From Cryptomeria japonica (Eukaryota; Streptophyta; Pinopsida; Cupressales; Cupressaceae), in the NCBI RefSeq assembly GCF_030272615.1, contig NC_081414.1, positions 334,845,427-334,907,426 on the forward strand: 62,000 bases of DNA, in the 5' to 3' direction. Shown in pieces: positions 11,111 to 21,835 of this stretch (its first letter is position 1; the number at the start of each line of letters is the position of its first letter). The notes below the pieces were generated by a model. That model made no database searches. It worked only from the letters and a program-made list of their open reading frames with translations, and was not told where the DNA came from. Both the position numbers and the translations under genes were made by a program.

Positions 11111-13320
11111 TTCTTATTTTTGTTTCACCATATAGATTCCAGTAGAAAAATATGCTCTATGATGTTTCTTTTGTCCTTTTCAAAAATGGGTATCTTCCTC
11201 ATGTTACTCACGTTTTCATCTTCTTAGAAGGTATTCCCTCCTTGGCTTCTTAAATTAGTTAGGGTATTGTTTCCTAAATATCCCCACACGATGGTCTAAT
11301 TATCACTTCCTTGGCTGTCCCAATTCACAATGTAAGTTGTCCACAACTTTGTTCTATTTGTGTTTTCATTTGATTCTTATTTGCTTGTATTTATATTCGA
11401 TGTAATTGGTGTAGGGGTGGCTCCTAGTCTGAGGGTGAGGTATGTTCATCATACTATTTCTAGAGACAATTTTTCATTGATATGGGGTGTTGGTTCATAT
11501 TTTGCTAGTACTTCCTTGAGATTGAAATTAATTCCCACTACATCTTTGTTTTTCTTTTTCATGTGATCCTTGGTTTTCAATTCCTTTATTTTTCTTTTTC
11601 TTTATTTGGTTGCACCAATTTCATTGCACTCAGTTGCACCCTCTTTGGCATGCTTCCCTTTTCCTTTAAATTTTCTTCCACCATTCTATCATCTTGTTAT
11701 TTCTCTTTCTTTTCTATTTATTATGCTATTTTGTTGTATTGTTCCTCTCTAATCTAAGTCTGCCTTGCTTTTCTTTCACCAATATTCTTTCCCATTTCTT
11801 CTTCAATTAGTTATCTATGTTTCTCTTAAGGTTTTATTATCTCCTTTTTCCATGATACTTTTCTCCAATATTCTTTAGGTCTTCATATATATAGTCCACG
11901 GTCTCTTTAAAGTTAAACCTACCACATCTTTTCAGGGGCCCTTTTGAATGTTTTCGCCTTTCCATTTGACATCCCCTAATTGCCTACTCCCTCTCACAAA
12001 GGTGGCCCATAGGGTTTGGTGTAATTCAATTTTTGTCACATTGCTTTCAATTTTTATCCTTTAAAATTTCTTTACTATTCTCTCCATGGTCCTAATAATG
12101 AAACCAATTTTAGCAAGAGAAGTGGGGTTGTACAATCCAAATATCCATACCCCAAGTTATCTTATGTATTCATATTATACCCTTGAGGACATAGTAGGAG
12201 AAATCAACACATGTACAAGTGACTTAAGATAGTAGATCATCCATGCATTATCATCAACAAAAGAAATACTCATTCATCACAACACATAATTATAGAACCA
12301 GTATCTCCTATTATAGTATAGCTTTGTATCAAAATGTAAGTCTTAGCCTCTTCTTCATACATATACCTCTTATCTTTGTATCTTAATAAAATTTAGTTAT
12401 TCTGGATATGGTTTACCATTAACATATATATAATAGCCGATGAAGGGACACGACTCCTAAGGTTAGCTAATGATCCAATTCTACTTTGTAGACCATTTGC
12501 AGTAATATGAAGTCAGCTCTACTTTCGGTTTTTGACTTGCCAACACCCCTCCTATATAGATTATCAAGAGTGATTTTTATTTTTGAACCAAGAGTTGGAA
12601 GATGTTATCCTTATAAATAAGCATCAAATTCCACAAGTTGGCTCAGAAGGGGGGAGAATCTTGCAACTCTAGCAATAAGATCTATCATTTTCTACAGTTT
12701 ACAACATATAACTTTGAGATTATCCACAAATCAAATAATAAATTAGTTCAAAATCATGCTGAGAAGGAACTGCAACAACTCTTGTGTAAGGTTCTTGTAT
12801 TTATGTATGATGGGACATAGAAGTGTTCAGTCCATGCATGGATACAAAAGATCAATACCTACCTACCTCTAAATCCAATATATGAAGATGAATCTAACAG
12901 GTTTTACTCTCTTCACTTGGAAGGGCTAGCCCATGAACTGAGATACCAAGGCATGGTGACACAAAGGCATAGTTTCATCACTACTTTTCGTGACACAAAT
13001 TGTAACCCCTTTATAATTTCACACTCCTCTATGGGAAATTACTTAAGTGTACCCTTTTCAATACATCATTTCAAGCTTGTTTGGGGTCATATCCTATTTT
13101 AAAATTTCAATGCACTTTAAACCATACTTAAATGTCATCCATCCTAATATAAAATCCAAATTCAATATTAGGGCCTATTATCTTACTTCCCTAAAAATCT
13201 AGGCCTATTTTGTCAATTTGTATGTGGCTTAGCTCCATAGTCCAATGCTTTCTAGCAAAAATTTTGGAAGAGTAACATGTTGGCCTTAACATTGCAAAAT
13301 CTAGTATCGATATTGGGATA
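11111..13320. other. No recognisable gene
   Basis: The left part may contain the N-terminal gag and leader of the minus-strand element, but I cannot support specific features. The rest is AT-rich with short, unrelated ORFs. Confidence 0.45.
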
Positions 13321-13365
13321 TGGCCGTTGTAAGTCAGCCAAAATGAAAAAATACTTTGAGAACCC

Positions 13366-13373
13366 TATATAAG
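13366..13373 (+). promoter_or_regulatory. Possible TATA box of an unassigned LTR
   Basis: CCCTATATAAGACG is followed by a pyrimidine-rich TCATC repeat. About 300 bases on is a GGTTTGACCAAAGAAGGC segment, loosely like R-U5 sequence of the LTR at 2399. This may be part of the 5' LTR of the chromovirus whose protease starts at 14.9 kb, but no LTR ends or primer binding site could be placed. Confidence 0.25.
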
Positions 13374-14690
13374 ACGTCATATTTTATTCATTTCATCATC
13401 TCATCATCACATCTCATCTTTTCAATTCAAGAGAAAATATTAATCATTCAAAAGAAGATCTAAGTACAAGGAGCATCAAGCTACAATAAGTTGTCGTCAA
13501 GTATGTTTTCATGATGAGTTTTATGATGATTTAACATGTTATTGCGTCAACACTTTGAGGACTTACCTGAAGATCATTGCGTCATCAATCAATGGTATAA
13601 TTTCATTTCAGGTTTAGCCTCTACCCTACAGGGGTAATCTCTCTTTCTAATCATCATTGTTGTAGTGGAGGTTAACACCTACCCGGGTTTGACCAAAGAA
13701 GGCCCCTATATAGCCCAACACCATTTTTCTCTTCTTTTGTACATTTTAAAGCCCGGGAACAGGCCCCAAATAAATTTTGAAGGTATAGGAGAATTGTGTA
13801 AACTGAGACAAAGCTTGCTAGAGAAAAAGAAGTTTAAAACACTTAGACTATCGGGCTAAGCGCTATAGTCCTAGTTTGACTTGAAAGTTGGATTGAAGTT
13901 GGTTTGAAGGGTTTTGAGTTGAGATCTAATACATGTATGCACCTTGACACCTGTCAGGATTATGGTGCCTAGCAAGAGTGTCGAGTCGTTTTCAACTAAG
14001 ATTTTAGATGCAGGTTCCTCTCTACATCTCATTTCTATTTATGTACATCTTAATTTATTTATGGTTCTACATTTGTCTATTTATATTGATTTTTGTCAAA
14101 TACTGCATCAGTTAACCTAGCTTGATTGCATTTTCAATTTATAACCATATCTAGCCAATCAAATCATAAAGAGAACAATCAACCCAAGTGCCCAACTCTC
14201 CTAAGGGATTGAAGTTTGGCCACATTGGTTATTCTCCAATGTAATTGATAGGATTGGGTATGATTCCTAGTTTGCATGTTTAGGCTAATGTATCCCATTT
14301 CCACCACATTACACTACTTTTGAAGAATTTATCCGAAGGCTTATTGAAATATTTCATAGGGTTAATCCAAAAATCATTTTTTTGTGAATTCAATTAGCTA
14401 AAATACAATGTATCAATGAAGTAATGCATAGAATATTTTGGGAGAATAATTGTTAAAGGTCTTGATTTATAAAAGAAGATGATAATAGTTATATTCATAA
14501 AAGGATTCGAAAAGTCGTTGAAGAGTTTGGTCAAGGCATTGAGGCATTTCATTCTTAAAGAGGAAATAAAAATGGCCCTTACCTTGGAATATCCATATCC
14601 TTATAGTAAACAGTATTCCAATGCTCCTCATATAAAGCGAAAGAAATTCCACAAGGGTGAGTCAAGCATAAAAAGGATTCTACCATCAGT
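13374..14690. other. Unassigned, perhaps decayed LTR, leader and gag
   Basis: By position this should hold the 5' LTR, leader and most of gag of the chromovirus that becomes readable at 14700. I see no reliable gag domain, LTR boundary or primer binding site. The ORF at 14479-14706 is Lys-rich and might be the tail of gag. Confidence 0.35.
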
Positions 14691-14699
14691 AAAAAGAAA

Positions 14700-15645
14700 T
14701 GAATGAACTAAGAAAGAAATTATGTTTTTCATTATAAAGAATATTGGGATCAAGGTCATAAATTCCTAAGCAAAGGTCATGTGCACTATATTGAAGTCAT
14801 TTCCAATGAGGAAGAAGAATAGACTAAGTTTGAGAAGGTAAATGGAGAATTTGATGAAGAAACGAAAGATAGAGGTAGAGAAACTCTAGCTACTCTATCT
14901 AAAACTCAAGGATGTGTCACATTAATGATTTGTGAAGTGTTAGCAAGCCAAAGGATCACCGTCCTAATCAATAGTGGATAAATCCCATAATTTAATAAAC
15001 AAAAGCCTTGTTTCTAGAAGGGTCTTAGTCATTTAATATTTCAAGGGATTCAATGTGATCATTGACTAATGGGTATACTATACTATGTGCACAAAGAATT
15101 TACCAATTGAAAATGACTTTTGGAGATCATCCAATCTGTGTAGATTTCTCTATTGTGAGATTGGGAGATACTAACATGGTGCTTGGATTACAATGGCTAC
15201 AATCTCTTGGAGAATATCACAAAACTAACAATCTATGGAATTAAAATTCAAAATGGAATGCAAATGGAACACACTATGTAATCACCTCTAAGATGATGAA
15301 AATAACTTTTAGAAGATGACAAGTAGCTTGGGTAGCCAACCACTTGATCTCATTCAAACTACTATTTTACTAAGGGTTCTAGCACATTATTGAGCTTGAA
15401 ATGAGTTCAAAGATAGTGATAACCACTCCTTATTGTCACCTTAAGATCCAAAAGGAAAAGATAAAGAAAAAAATAAAGGATATTTTAGATATGAGCCACA
15501 TTAGGCCAAGTTCTAGTCCATTTATATCTTCAATAGTGTTGGTGAAGAAAAGGATAGTATCACGAGGACATGTGTGTTAACTTATGCCATGAAAATGGGG
15601 ATTAGTGGAAAACCAATATGACTTCATCTAAATAACATGCTCAAC
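14700..15645 (+). pseudogene. Chromovirus gag end, protease and RT start (left half of a split element)
   Basis: At 14710-14790 a decayed nucleocapsid motif reads FHYKEYWDQGHKF followed by HYIEVIS. At 14930-15250 is a protease: VLINSG in place of VLIDGGA, then NGYTILCAQRIYQLKM and MVLGLQWLQSLGEYH, the typical chromovirus protease end. At 15420-15645 the RT N-terminus is visible as PYCHLKIQKEKI..., IKDILDMSHIRPSSSPF and VLVKK, decaying through the CVDYRALNK region. The sequence stops matching near 15645. The missing RT half resumes at about 35135, where GxHQIWMRDEDVHKTTFKC is readable. Many stops and at least two frameshifts are present. The 19.5 kb between the halves is later insertions. Confidence 0.75.
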
Positions 15646-15649
15646 CATT

Positions 15650-16925
15650 AAAATAATGAAATCAAACCCTTTCAAAACATATCAAGAAAGATTAGTTAAA
15701 CAAGAAGCTAGCTAGGAAATGAACAAAACAAAATGAACTTCCCCATGATGCTCCCTATGCCACGGCTCTTCCTTGTCCTCCTCCTCTCCAAGATCCTACT
15801 GATGTATGCCCTTAGTTTGAGCACTTAGCACAAAAGGGATGTCAAATGGAGGATGGGAGATGGCTTATTGTTTCAAGTGTTGAATGAGGATGCAAATGAA
15901 GTATTAGAGGCTAAATAGTAATTCCAACTAGTGGAAGAACTAAAGCATAACACAATGGCTTCCTACAAATCATTAAAATTATAAGTAACAATGATAATGC
16001 ATGGGTAGTTTTTATGTGTGTGTGAACCTCAACAATGAAGGAATGAGATCTATTTATAAAGGAAATGGGCAAATGAAGGAATGAGATCTATTTATAAAGG
16101 AAATGGGCAAATGAAGGGTTGAGATTGAGTTTATTGAGGAAGGGTTAGGATTGTCTGAGGAAGTGGAGATCCTCAATCCATGTGCTCCCCTTCAACGAAA
16201 TCACATGTTGACAAGTGCCAACAAGGGAAGGCTTGAGAGGAGAGGGAAAAAGAATTTATTGTTTGACAAGACATGAGGGTTACCCTAGGTGGTTTGGTTA
16301 GGGTTAGGTTAGTGGATAAAGATTTTATCCAAAGGATAAACTCTTGTGAAAGGGTTAAAGGATAACCATGGTCAAAGCAATGAATGCTTGAAGAGACCCA
16401 TGAGTTAAATGGATGGTTAAGTTAGAGAGAAATTCTCTAACCATGGTTTGCAAGTGGGTTAACCATTAATGGTTTGAGAAGACTTTGGAGGTTAACTTGT
16501 AGAAGGGATAAAGTCTTTAATGGTTTATGAAGACTTTGGAGGTTTTTGAGAAGTGACCCATTCTTAAGGAATGTGCAAATGATTAGGAGGGGAATTAGGC
16601 TAATTAGAAGGGGTTAGAAGAGTCTAGAAGAAGGGTTAGTGTGCAAGTGGATTTTTTAGGAAAATGCAAGTGGGAGAGATTTTAGGATTTTTTATTGGAA
16701 TTAGTTTATTTCAATTTATTGGTGCAACTTGCATTTAGATAGATATTTAAATAACTATTAATTTATTTAAATGTTGAGAGGGTATTCAATTAAATGTAGA
16801 TTTAATTAAATGTGAAAGGGGATTTAATCAAATAAATATGATTTATTTAATTAAAAGTTAGAATCTGGTTTAAATGAATTAAATCAAATAAATTGAATAA
16901 TTTATTTAATTATTAGGAGAAGAGG
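15650..16925 (-). repeat. Probable antisense LTR-like block
   Basis: No coding potential was seen. The plus strand is strongly purine-rich (16000-16720) and then AT-rich with TTTATTTAATT-type repeats (16720-16960), similar in character to the reverse complement of the 769-bp Tat LTRs. Read on the minus strand it shows two canonical CCTTTATAAATAG TATA boxes within the 38-bp tandem repeat at 16034-16109. I infer an LTR or LTR fragment in minus orientation from a related but diverged family. Ends and target duplication could not be placed. Confidence 0.35.
16034..16109 (-). repeat. 38-bp tandem repeat carrying duplicated TATA box
   Basis: AATGAAGGAATGAGATC...ATGGGC occurs twice, head to tail, with a period of 38 bases and no visible divergence. 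Each unit holds TATAAATAG on the minus strand, so the duplication doubles a core promoter. Confidence 0.8.
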
Positions 16926-17279
16926 GTTAGGGTGATTTAATTAAATTATTTTTATTAAGTAAAAACAAGTTTTTAAGGGACCCGAAACCCTGTACAAAAC
17001 AGGTTTTAAAAGGGGCTCCTGCAACCCACAACATGAGATATTCAATTAGGTTCACAAAACGAAACAGAACCAAGACAAGATGGAACAAAACAAAGAAAGG
17101 GTAGAGACCCCAATGAGAAAAGTTGCTTGAAAAGTAAAACCAAACCATGAACCAACTATTGGTAGACCATAACAAACAAAGGGCAGCAGAGAGAAAAAAA
17201 CAAACAAAGTTCCAGCTGGCCACAAGGGTAAAGACAACCCCCTAACTTAGGATTTCCCTATGGAACCCTTCTTGTGGGA

Positions 17280-18842
17280 TCAAAGGGTCATGTCAAAAGA
17301 AGGTGAGGACCGCTTAGAATGTTTTCCTTTAACCTTAATCCAACCGTCTTCAACTTTAGCAGCCTCATCATGCCACTCTAACAAATCTAGCGCTGGAAAC
17401 CCAACAACCATGGAGTGACCAGCATACGACACAACTCTAGTAGGACCAACAAGGCTAGAGCTAGAATCAACCCTGATAACATAACCAAGAAAAGGGACTG
17501 GACCAACAATATCCCTAGAGACAGGAACATCCCCAATAGACCGATCAGATCCAGCAACCAGGGCAGATCTAGTAACCAAAGAGATAGCAACATCACCTTC
17601 CTTCCTAACAACAACAGAAGGGACAACCTCAACAAAAGAAACACTGGCCTGCAACCCACAACCCCCAGCATCCACCTTAGGCCATGAGGAAATAGAGCCA
17701 CCCACCATGGGGGAAGCCACCCCATCCGTCAACACGATCGTTGTGGCAGCTGGGTTGGCCTGAGTAACCACCTAGGAAAACCTTCACTGTGAAGAATTCT
17801 TCACAACATAATAATGTTGAGTTGAAGCACCGTTACACCAAGACACAAAGTGTTTCTTAGTAACACCAAGATCACATTTGCCAGCAACATGACCCATTTT
17901 AAAGCACCTTCTACACCTTAAGGGAATCCCTTCATAGTCCAAAGGTTGAATTCAATGGCCCTTAGGAGACATAAGTTTTATCTCTGCAGGCAATCTCTTA
18001 GACACATCAATGTCCACCAAGATGCAAGCATAGGTAGAATGGTGAATATTAAAGGAATCAAAATTGAACATCAGGAAGTCCCCAAGAGCCTCACCCACTT
18101 CCTCAAGAAGAGAATCCACCCAAAGATGAAGTGGAAGGTTAGGGATTCTAACCCATAAAGCCATCTTATTGAAAGTTTCAGAAGAGGGATTGAAATCTTT
18201 GTGCCAAGGCTTAACCATTAACACAAAATAGTCATCCCAACTGAAGAAATGATCACATGGAATATAATTTATGTCCTCTACAATGTCAAATTTTTCTATG
18301 AAAAACCCTTTAGCTAAAGGGAAAATATGAACTGTACCAGAAATGAGGGGCTCCCAGTGCTTAGAAATCCACACATGAAGTTCCGGAAGGCAGGGTCAAA
18401 AATCCCTGAATCTACAAATGAGACCATGAGCAGAAAAAATGAAAGCAACATGATCAATCTCGACCACAGTATCCTCCTCCAGAGAAAGGGAAATGGACCT
18501 ACAGATAGGAAAATGATCAACAACCAAAGCAACCTTCTTCAAGACCCTAGCATATGGGTGGTTGTCCCCACGAGGTGGAGCAAGCAAACCACCTCCAGCC
18601 ATAGACACTGGGGCACAGGGAGAAGAACGGGAAGAAATCCCCTTCAAAATGGGGGTAGCCATAGCAAGCTTTGTGTCCAAACCCACATTCCCATTGCCCC
18701 CATCAATAGCTGACGGCCTAGAGATGCCATAGATCACAGAGGAAGGAGCATGAGTAGAAGACATAGGGTTTGAAACGTCCACCGGGCGGGAAGTGACCGC
18801 AGCGTTTGAAACACCCACCGGGCGAGAAGCGATCGTAGCCAT
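17280..18842 (-). pseudogene. LINE ORF1 protein (DUF4283-like plus CCHC knuckle)
   Basis: A single frame of 521 codons starts at ATG 18842-18840; the upstream ATG contributed by the LTR is an artefact of the insertion. It runs to TGA at 17280 and is interrupted by TGA at about 18398 and 17952 and TAG at about 17772, with no frameshift. The order is: an N-terminal Ser/Pro-rich region; a DUF4283-like RNA-binding fold (HFPICRSISLSLEED..., PWHKDFNPSSETFNKMALWVRIP, then LPLHLW...LLEEVGEALGDFL), typical of plant L1 ORF1; a CCHC knuckle at 17915-17874 (CX2CX4HX4C, all ligands intact); and a C-terminal tail ending GWIKVKGKHSKRS, also typical. ORF1 proteins coat LINE RNA and chaperone target-primed reverse transcription. 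Confidence 0.85.
17874..17915 (-). other. CCHC zinc knuckle of LINE ORF1
   Basis: CRRCFKMGHVAGKC on the minus strand is a perfect CX2CX4HX4C nucleic-acid-binding motif, preserved despite nearby stops. Confidence 0.9.
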
Positions 18843-18846
18843 GTTA

Positions 18847-18851
18847 CTATC
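18847..18851 (+). repeat. Target site duplication CTATC, left
   Basis: CTATC directly precedes the TG of the 5' LTR at 18852 and is repeated at 35038-35042 directly after the CA of the 3' LTR. A five-base duplication is standard for gypsy integrases. Confidence 0.9.
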
Positions 18852-19620
18852 TGTAGACACCTAAAATTGTCAGGTCTAATTAAATAAATATTTTATTTAT
18901 TTAATTATCTAAGTATAATTCTTCTATTAATTAAATAAATCTTTATTTATTTAATTAATTCATTTATCCTCTTCTAGCCTTATTTCTCATTTAAATAAAT
19001 ACATTTATTTATTTAAATTATCCCTTTCCTAAATTAAATAAATATCTTATTTATTTAATTATCTTATTTCTTCTATTAATTAAATAAATCTTTATTTATT
19101 TAATTAATTCATTAGCTTTTTTTACACATGACACATGTCATTCATCTCTTAATTCCTACACTACCTACCTCTTTCATTATTTTGGTATTTCTTTTACCTA
19201 CCCTCTAATCCTAGCCGACCTCACTTTTTACACCTCTCAATCTTATCCCTCCATTTCATATTGTGTCTTCTATTTAAGGAGATGCCTCCTTCATTGTCAA
19301 ACCCTAATGACTAATCTTGAAGACTTGGCTACACTACGATCCTACTTGCAACCACATTCCATTCTTTGTTGAGCTCTTGTGCATATAAAATCTGAGAGCA
19401 AATATATCAAGCAAGATCAATGGAGATAGGAAGAATGGAGATCAAAACCCTATTGGACATGTGATGGTATAATCTTTGTGATTTCATGTGATTTGCATTG
19501 TCTTAGGTAATCTTCATATGTTATGGTGGATCTTTGTTGATTGTTAAGCTAGGGTTTTGTGGTTGGATTCATTTAGCCTTTCAATATTGTTATTATTGTT
19601 GTCCATTTTCACCATATACA
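18852..19620 (+). repeat. 5' LTR of the Tat element (769 bp)
   Basis: It starts TGTAGACACC and ends ACCATATACA, with the same length as the 3' LTR. Five AT-rich inverted repeats of the type AATTAAATAAAT...ATTTATTTAATT fill 18878-19110 (U3). A TATA-like TATTTAAGG sits near 19271. Confidence 0.95.
18878..19110 (+). repeat. Five AT-rich palindromes in the Tat U3
   Basis: Five consecutive inverted repeats have arms of 12-17 bases (for example TTAATTAAATAAAT / ATTTATTTAATTAA), separated by TTCTT- or CCTC-containing spacers. Units 2 and 5 are nearly identical. The block is copied exactly in the 3' LTR at 34295-34530. Confidence 0.85.
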
Positions 19621-19641
19621 TTTTGGCATGCCCGGTGGGAC
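19621..19641 (+). promoter_or_regulatory. Primer binding site of the Tat element
   Basis: Directly after the LTR CA come four T residues and then GGCATGCCCGGTGGGAC, a TGG-type start complementary to a tRNA 3' end. I cannot name the tRNA with confidence. Confidence 0.7.
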
Positions 19642-21835
19642 TCTTGTCCCTTTGCATTTAACCTTTTTGTTGCAGATTTTGCGTTTTTGAAGTTGCAGAT
19701 CAGACATTTTCGATGACATTTTAGGTTTTTCCGCGTCTGCGAACTTTCGGATCGCGTCTCTGAGTTTCAGAAGCATCTGCGGAATCTGGAATCGCGTCTG
19801 CGTTTTTGACAAATTTTATTTTGCAGGTCTCAGACAGGGGCGTCTGTGTTTCATAATCGCGTCTACGTTACTTCTGATTGCGTCTTTGTCCGAGAAGGGC
19901 ATCTGTGTGTTCTGGACGCGTCTGTGCATCACAGAACTGCATCTGTGTCATACAGACGCGTCTGTGACTGGGGTAACAGCGTCTGTGTTTTGACTGTTTT
20001 GAAATTTTTAAAATATTCTTTGATTCGACTTTCGGATTTTGCACTTAGGGTTTCAGATCTAGTTTATTTTTGGACTAACCCTTGCAGATCTGGCTAACTA
20101 AGCTTGTGCAGCTTGTTTTGGAAGCAAAAAAATGTTTTAGTTGAAGGCCCCTCTTTCACAAAGTCTTTTGGGTTTTTAAAATTTACCTAACTCGTGTGTT
20201 TGCAGGAAGGGGTGATCATTTAAAACAACCCAAACTACTAACAAATTTTGTTGCAGGTCCTTGGCTAGGGTTTTTGAAATTTTGTTGTGTGCCTTGTTTT
20301 CATAGATTAGCAAACACTTCCATTGGTGCACTAAAATTGAACCATTGTCTTTTGTGTCTTGAGCAATAGGCTCTTTTTGTTTAATCTTTAGAGGGCCTAT
20401 CTTCCCGTGTGGTCATTAGGACTACTAGTGAGAAGAGAACGACCCAAGTGGTAGCGAGGAAAACCCACCTCATCCGAACCACTATAATCAAATGTATTCA
20501 TGGTGAAAACTATGAATAACGTGTGTTGATTAGTTCATACCGACACTATGTCTCCCCATAAACCCGTTTGATCAAATTTATTTGATCATTTGTAGGGCGT
20601 AACCCCTACCGGCTGGGAGCCTTCTATATTTACAGAGCTAAAAGTGCCGCATGTAGGGCCACACGAGCGGATGCCCTTACTAGCACCTTTTTGTTTTAGA
20701 AGCCCAAATCCTTCTAGTTGTTGAGGCAGGAGGTCGGACCTCTGGTAGCGGCCCACACACATACGGTTCTTAGTAGAGATACAAAAATCGCCATGGGGAG
20801 TTTTCATGGGGACTGATGCTTGGCTGACCCGAGAAGTGAGTGCCAAGGGTGGAGCCAGTGAGGTCAAGCATCTAAGTATCCGCTCTGAATAGCGTAGCCT
20901 CGGGGGTAAAACCCTATGTGGGATCAACAACTATTGTCTTGGCCAGCCATAAGAATTGTGCTTGTCTTATGTTAAACATTCAAAACATTCAAGACCAAAC
21001 AACAAAACATTGTGTCTTCAAGTGTATGCAAAACATTTTACATCAAACAACACACTTTTGGAGTCTAAACACTTGCAAACATTGAGTCCTCATCAACATT
21101 GTGTCCTCTTGTCACGAAAAACAGTCAAACAGTCGGATTTGGTCACAACAAAATAACTTCACAGATTGGAAAAATTGCACGAAGTTTACAGAAACGCGTC
21201 TGTGTCTGCTTTAACCACGTCTGAGTCATCTAAGCGCGTCTAAGAAGGGCATAATAGTGTCTGTGCGTCTAGCAGCGTCTGTGTTGAAAAGAGACACGTC
21301 TATGTCTAGGAATCACGTCTGTGAAGTATACAGAAGTGTCTGTGTCCAGAATTGAAAATTTTTACAGTCCAGCAAACAAAGGAAATCAGTTTCGGAATAC
21401 TTGAGCTTCCTAGGTTGTTTCTTCAGGTTTTATCTAGCATTCAACATGTCCTTGGGTCTCATACAGTCCATCATTGCTTCACATCTCATTTTACATTCAC
21501 AATTGTCTAAACTTGGGTCAAAAGGTCACTTGCTTGTCCTCATCATACTTTTTACATACTACATACAACTACACTTTGCTAAGTGGTCCCTCATCAAGGT
21601 TTCTTACCTTTGGGTCTCATTTGGTCTTACTTAGAGTCAAGGTCAGCTTACCTCATCAAGAGAAACAATCATCTCTTTGGAAGTCACACCTACTCTACTA
21701 CTTACATATTTGGTCTTACACTTTGGACATTGCAAGTACACCTCAAGATTCATTTACACCCCATACAACTCTTGGTCTTCCATACTCTTTTCATTCTTCA
21801 TCTAGTCTCTCACATCTTGGTCAAACACCTAGTTC
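19642..21835 (+). other. Tat element leader with GCGTCTGTG micro-repeats
   Basis: This 2.2-kb untranslated leader contains two clusters of a ~10-base motif around GCGTCTGTG (19730-19990, about 11 variants; 21190-21340, about 8 variants) in otherwise AT-rich sequence. No ORF of note was seen. Long leaders are common in the Tat lineage, where a leader intron has been described in Ogre; I could not define one here. Confidence 0.6.

Larger units (their letters stand above)
16930..18851 (-). mobile_element. L1-type LINE derivative with ORF1 but no ORF2
   Basis: On the minus strand a DUF4283-like, zinc-knuckle ORF1 (18842-17280) is followed by only ~350 bases: a short untranslated segment and what looks like the 3' end (TTTCGGGTCCCTTAAAAACTTG, then an A/T-rich tail near 16960). 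No endonuclease or reverse transcriptase is present, so ORF2 has been lost. The Tat element inserted five bases plus its target site upstream of the ORF1 start codon. The remaining LINE 5' sequence therefore continues right of 35037, for at most about 100 bases. The right boundary at 18851 is that insertion point. Confidence 0.65.

Noticed and set aside
18327-18713. 128-codon plus-strand ORF
   Set aside because: Shadow of the LINE ORF1, which shows family motifs in the opposite strand.
20586-20930. 114-codon minus-strand ORF in the Tat leader
   Set aside because: No family resemblance and no start or splice context; probably chance in a GC-richer leader.
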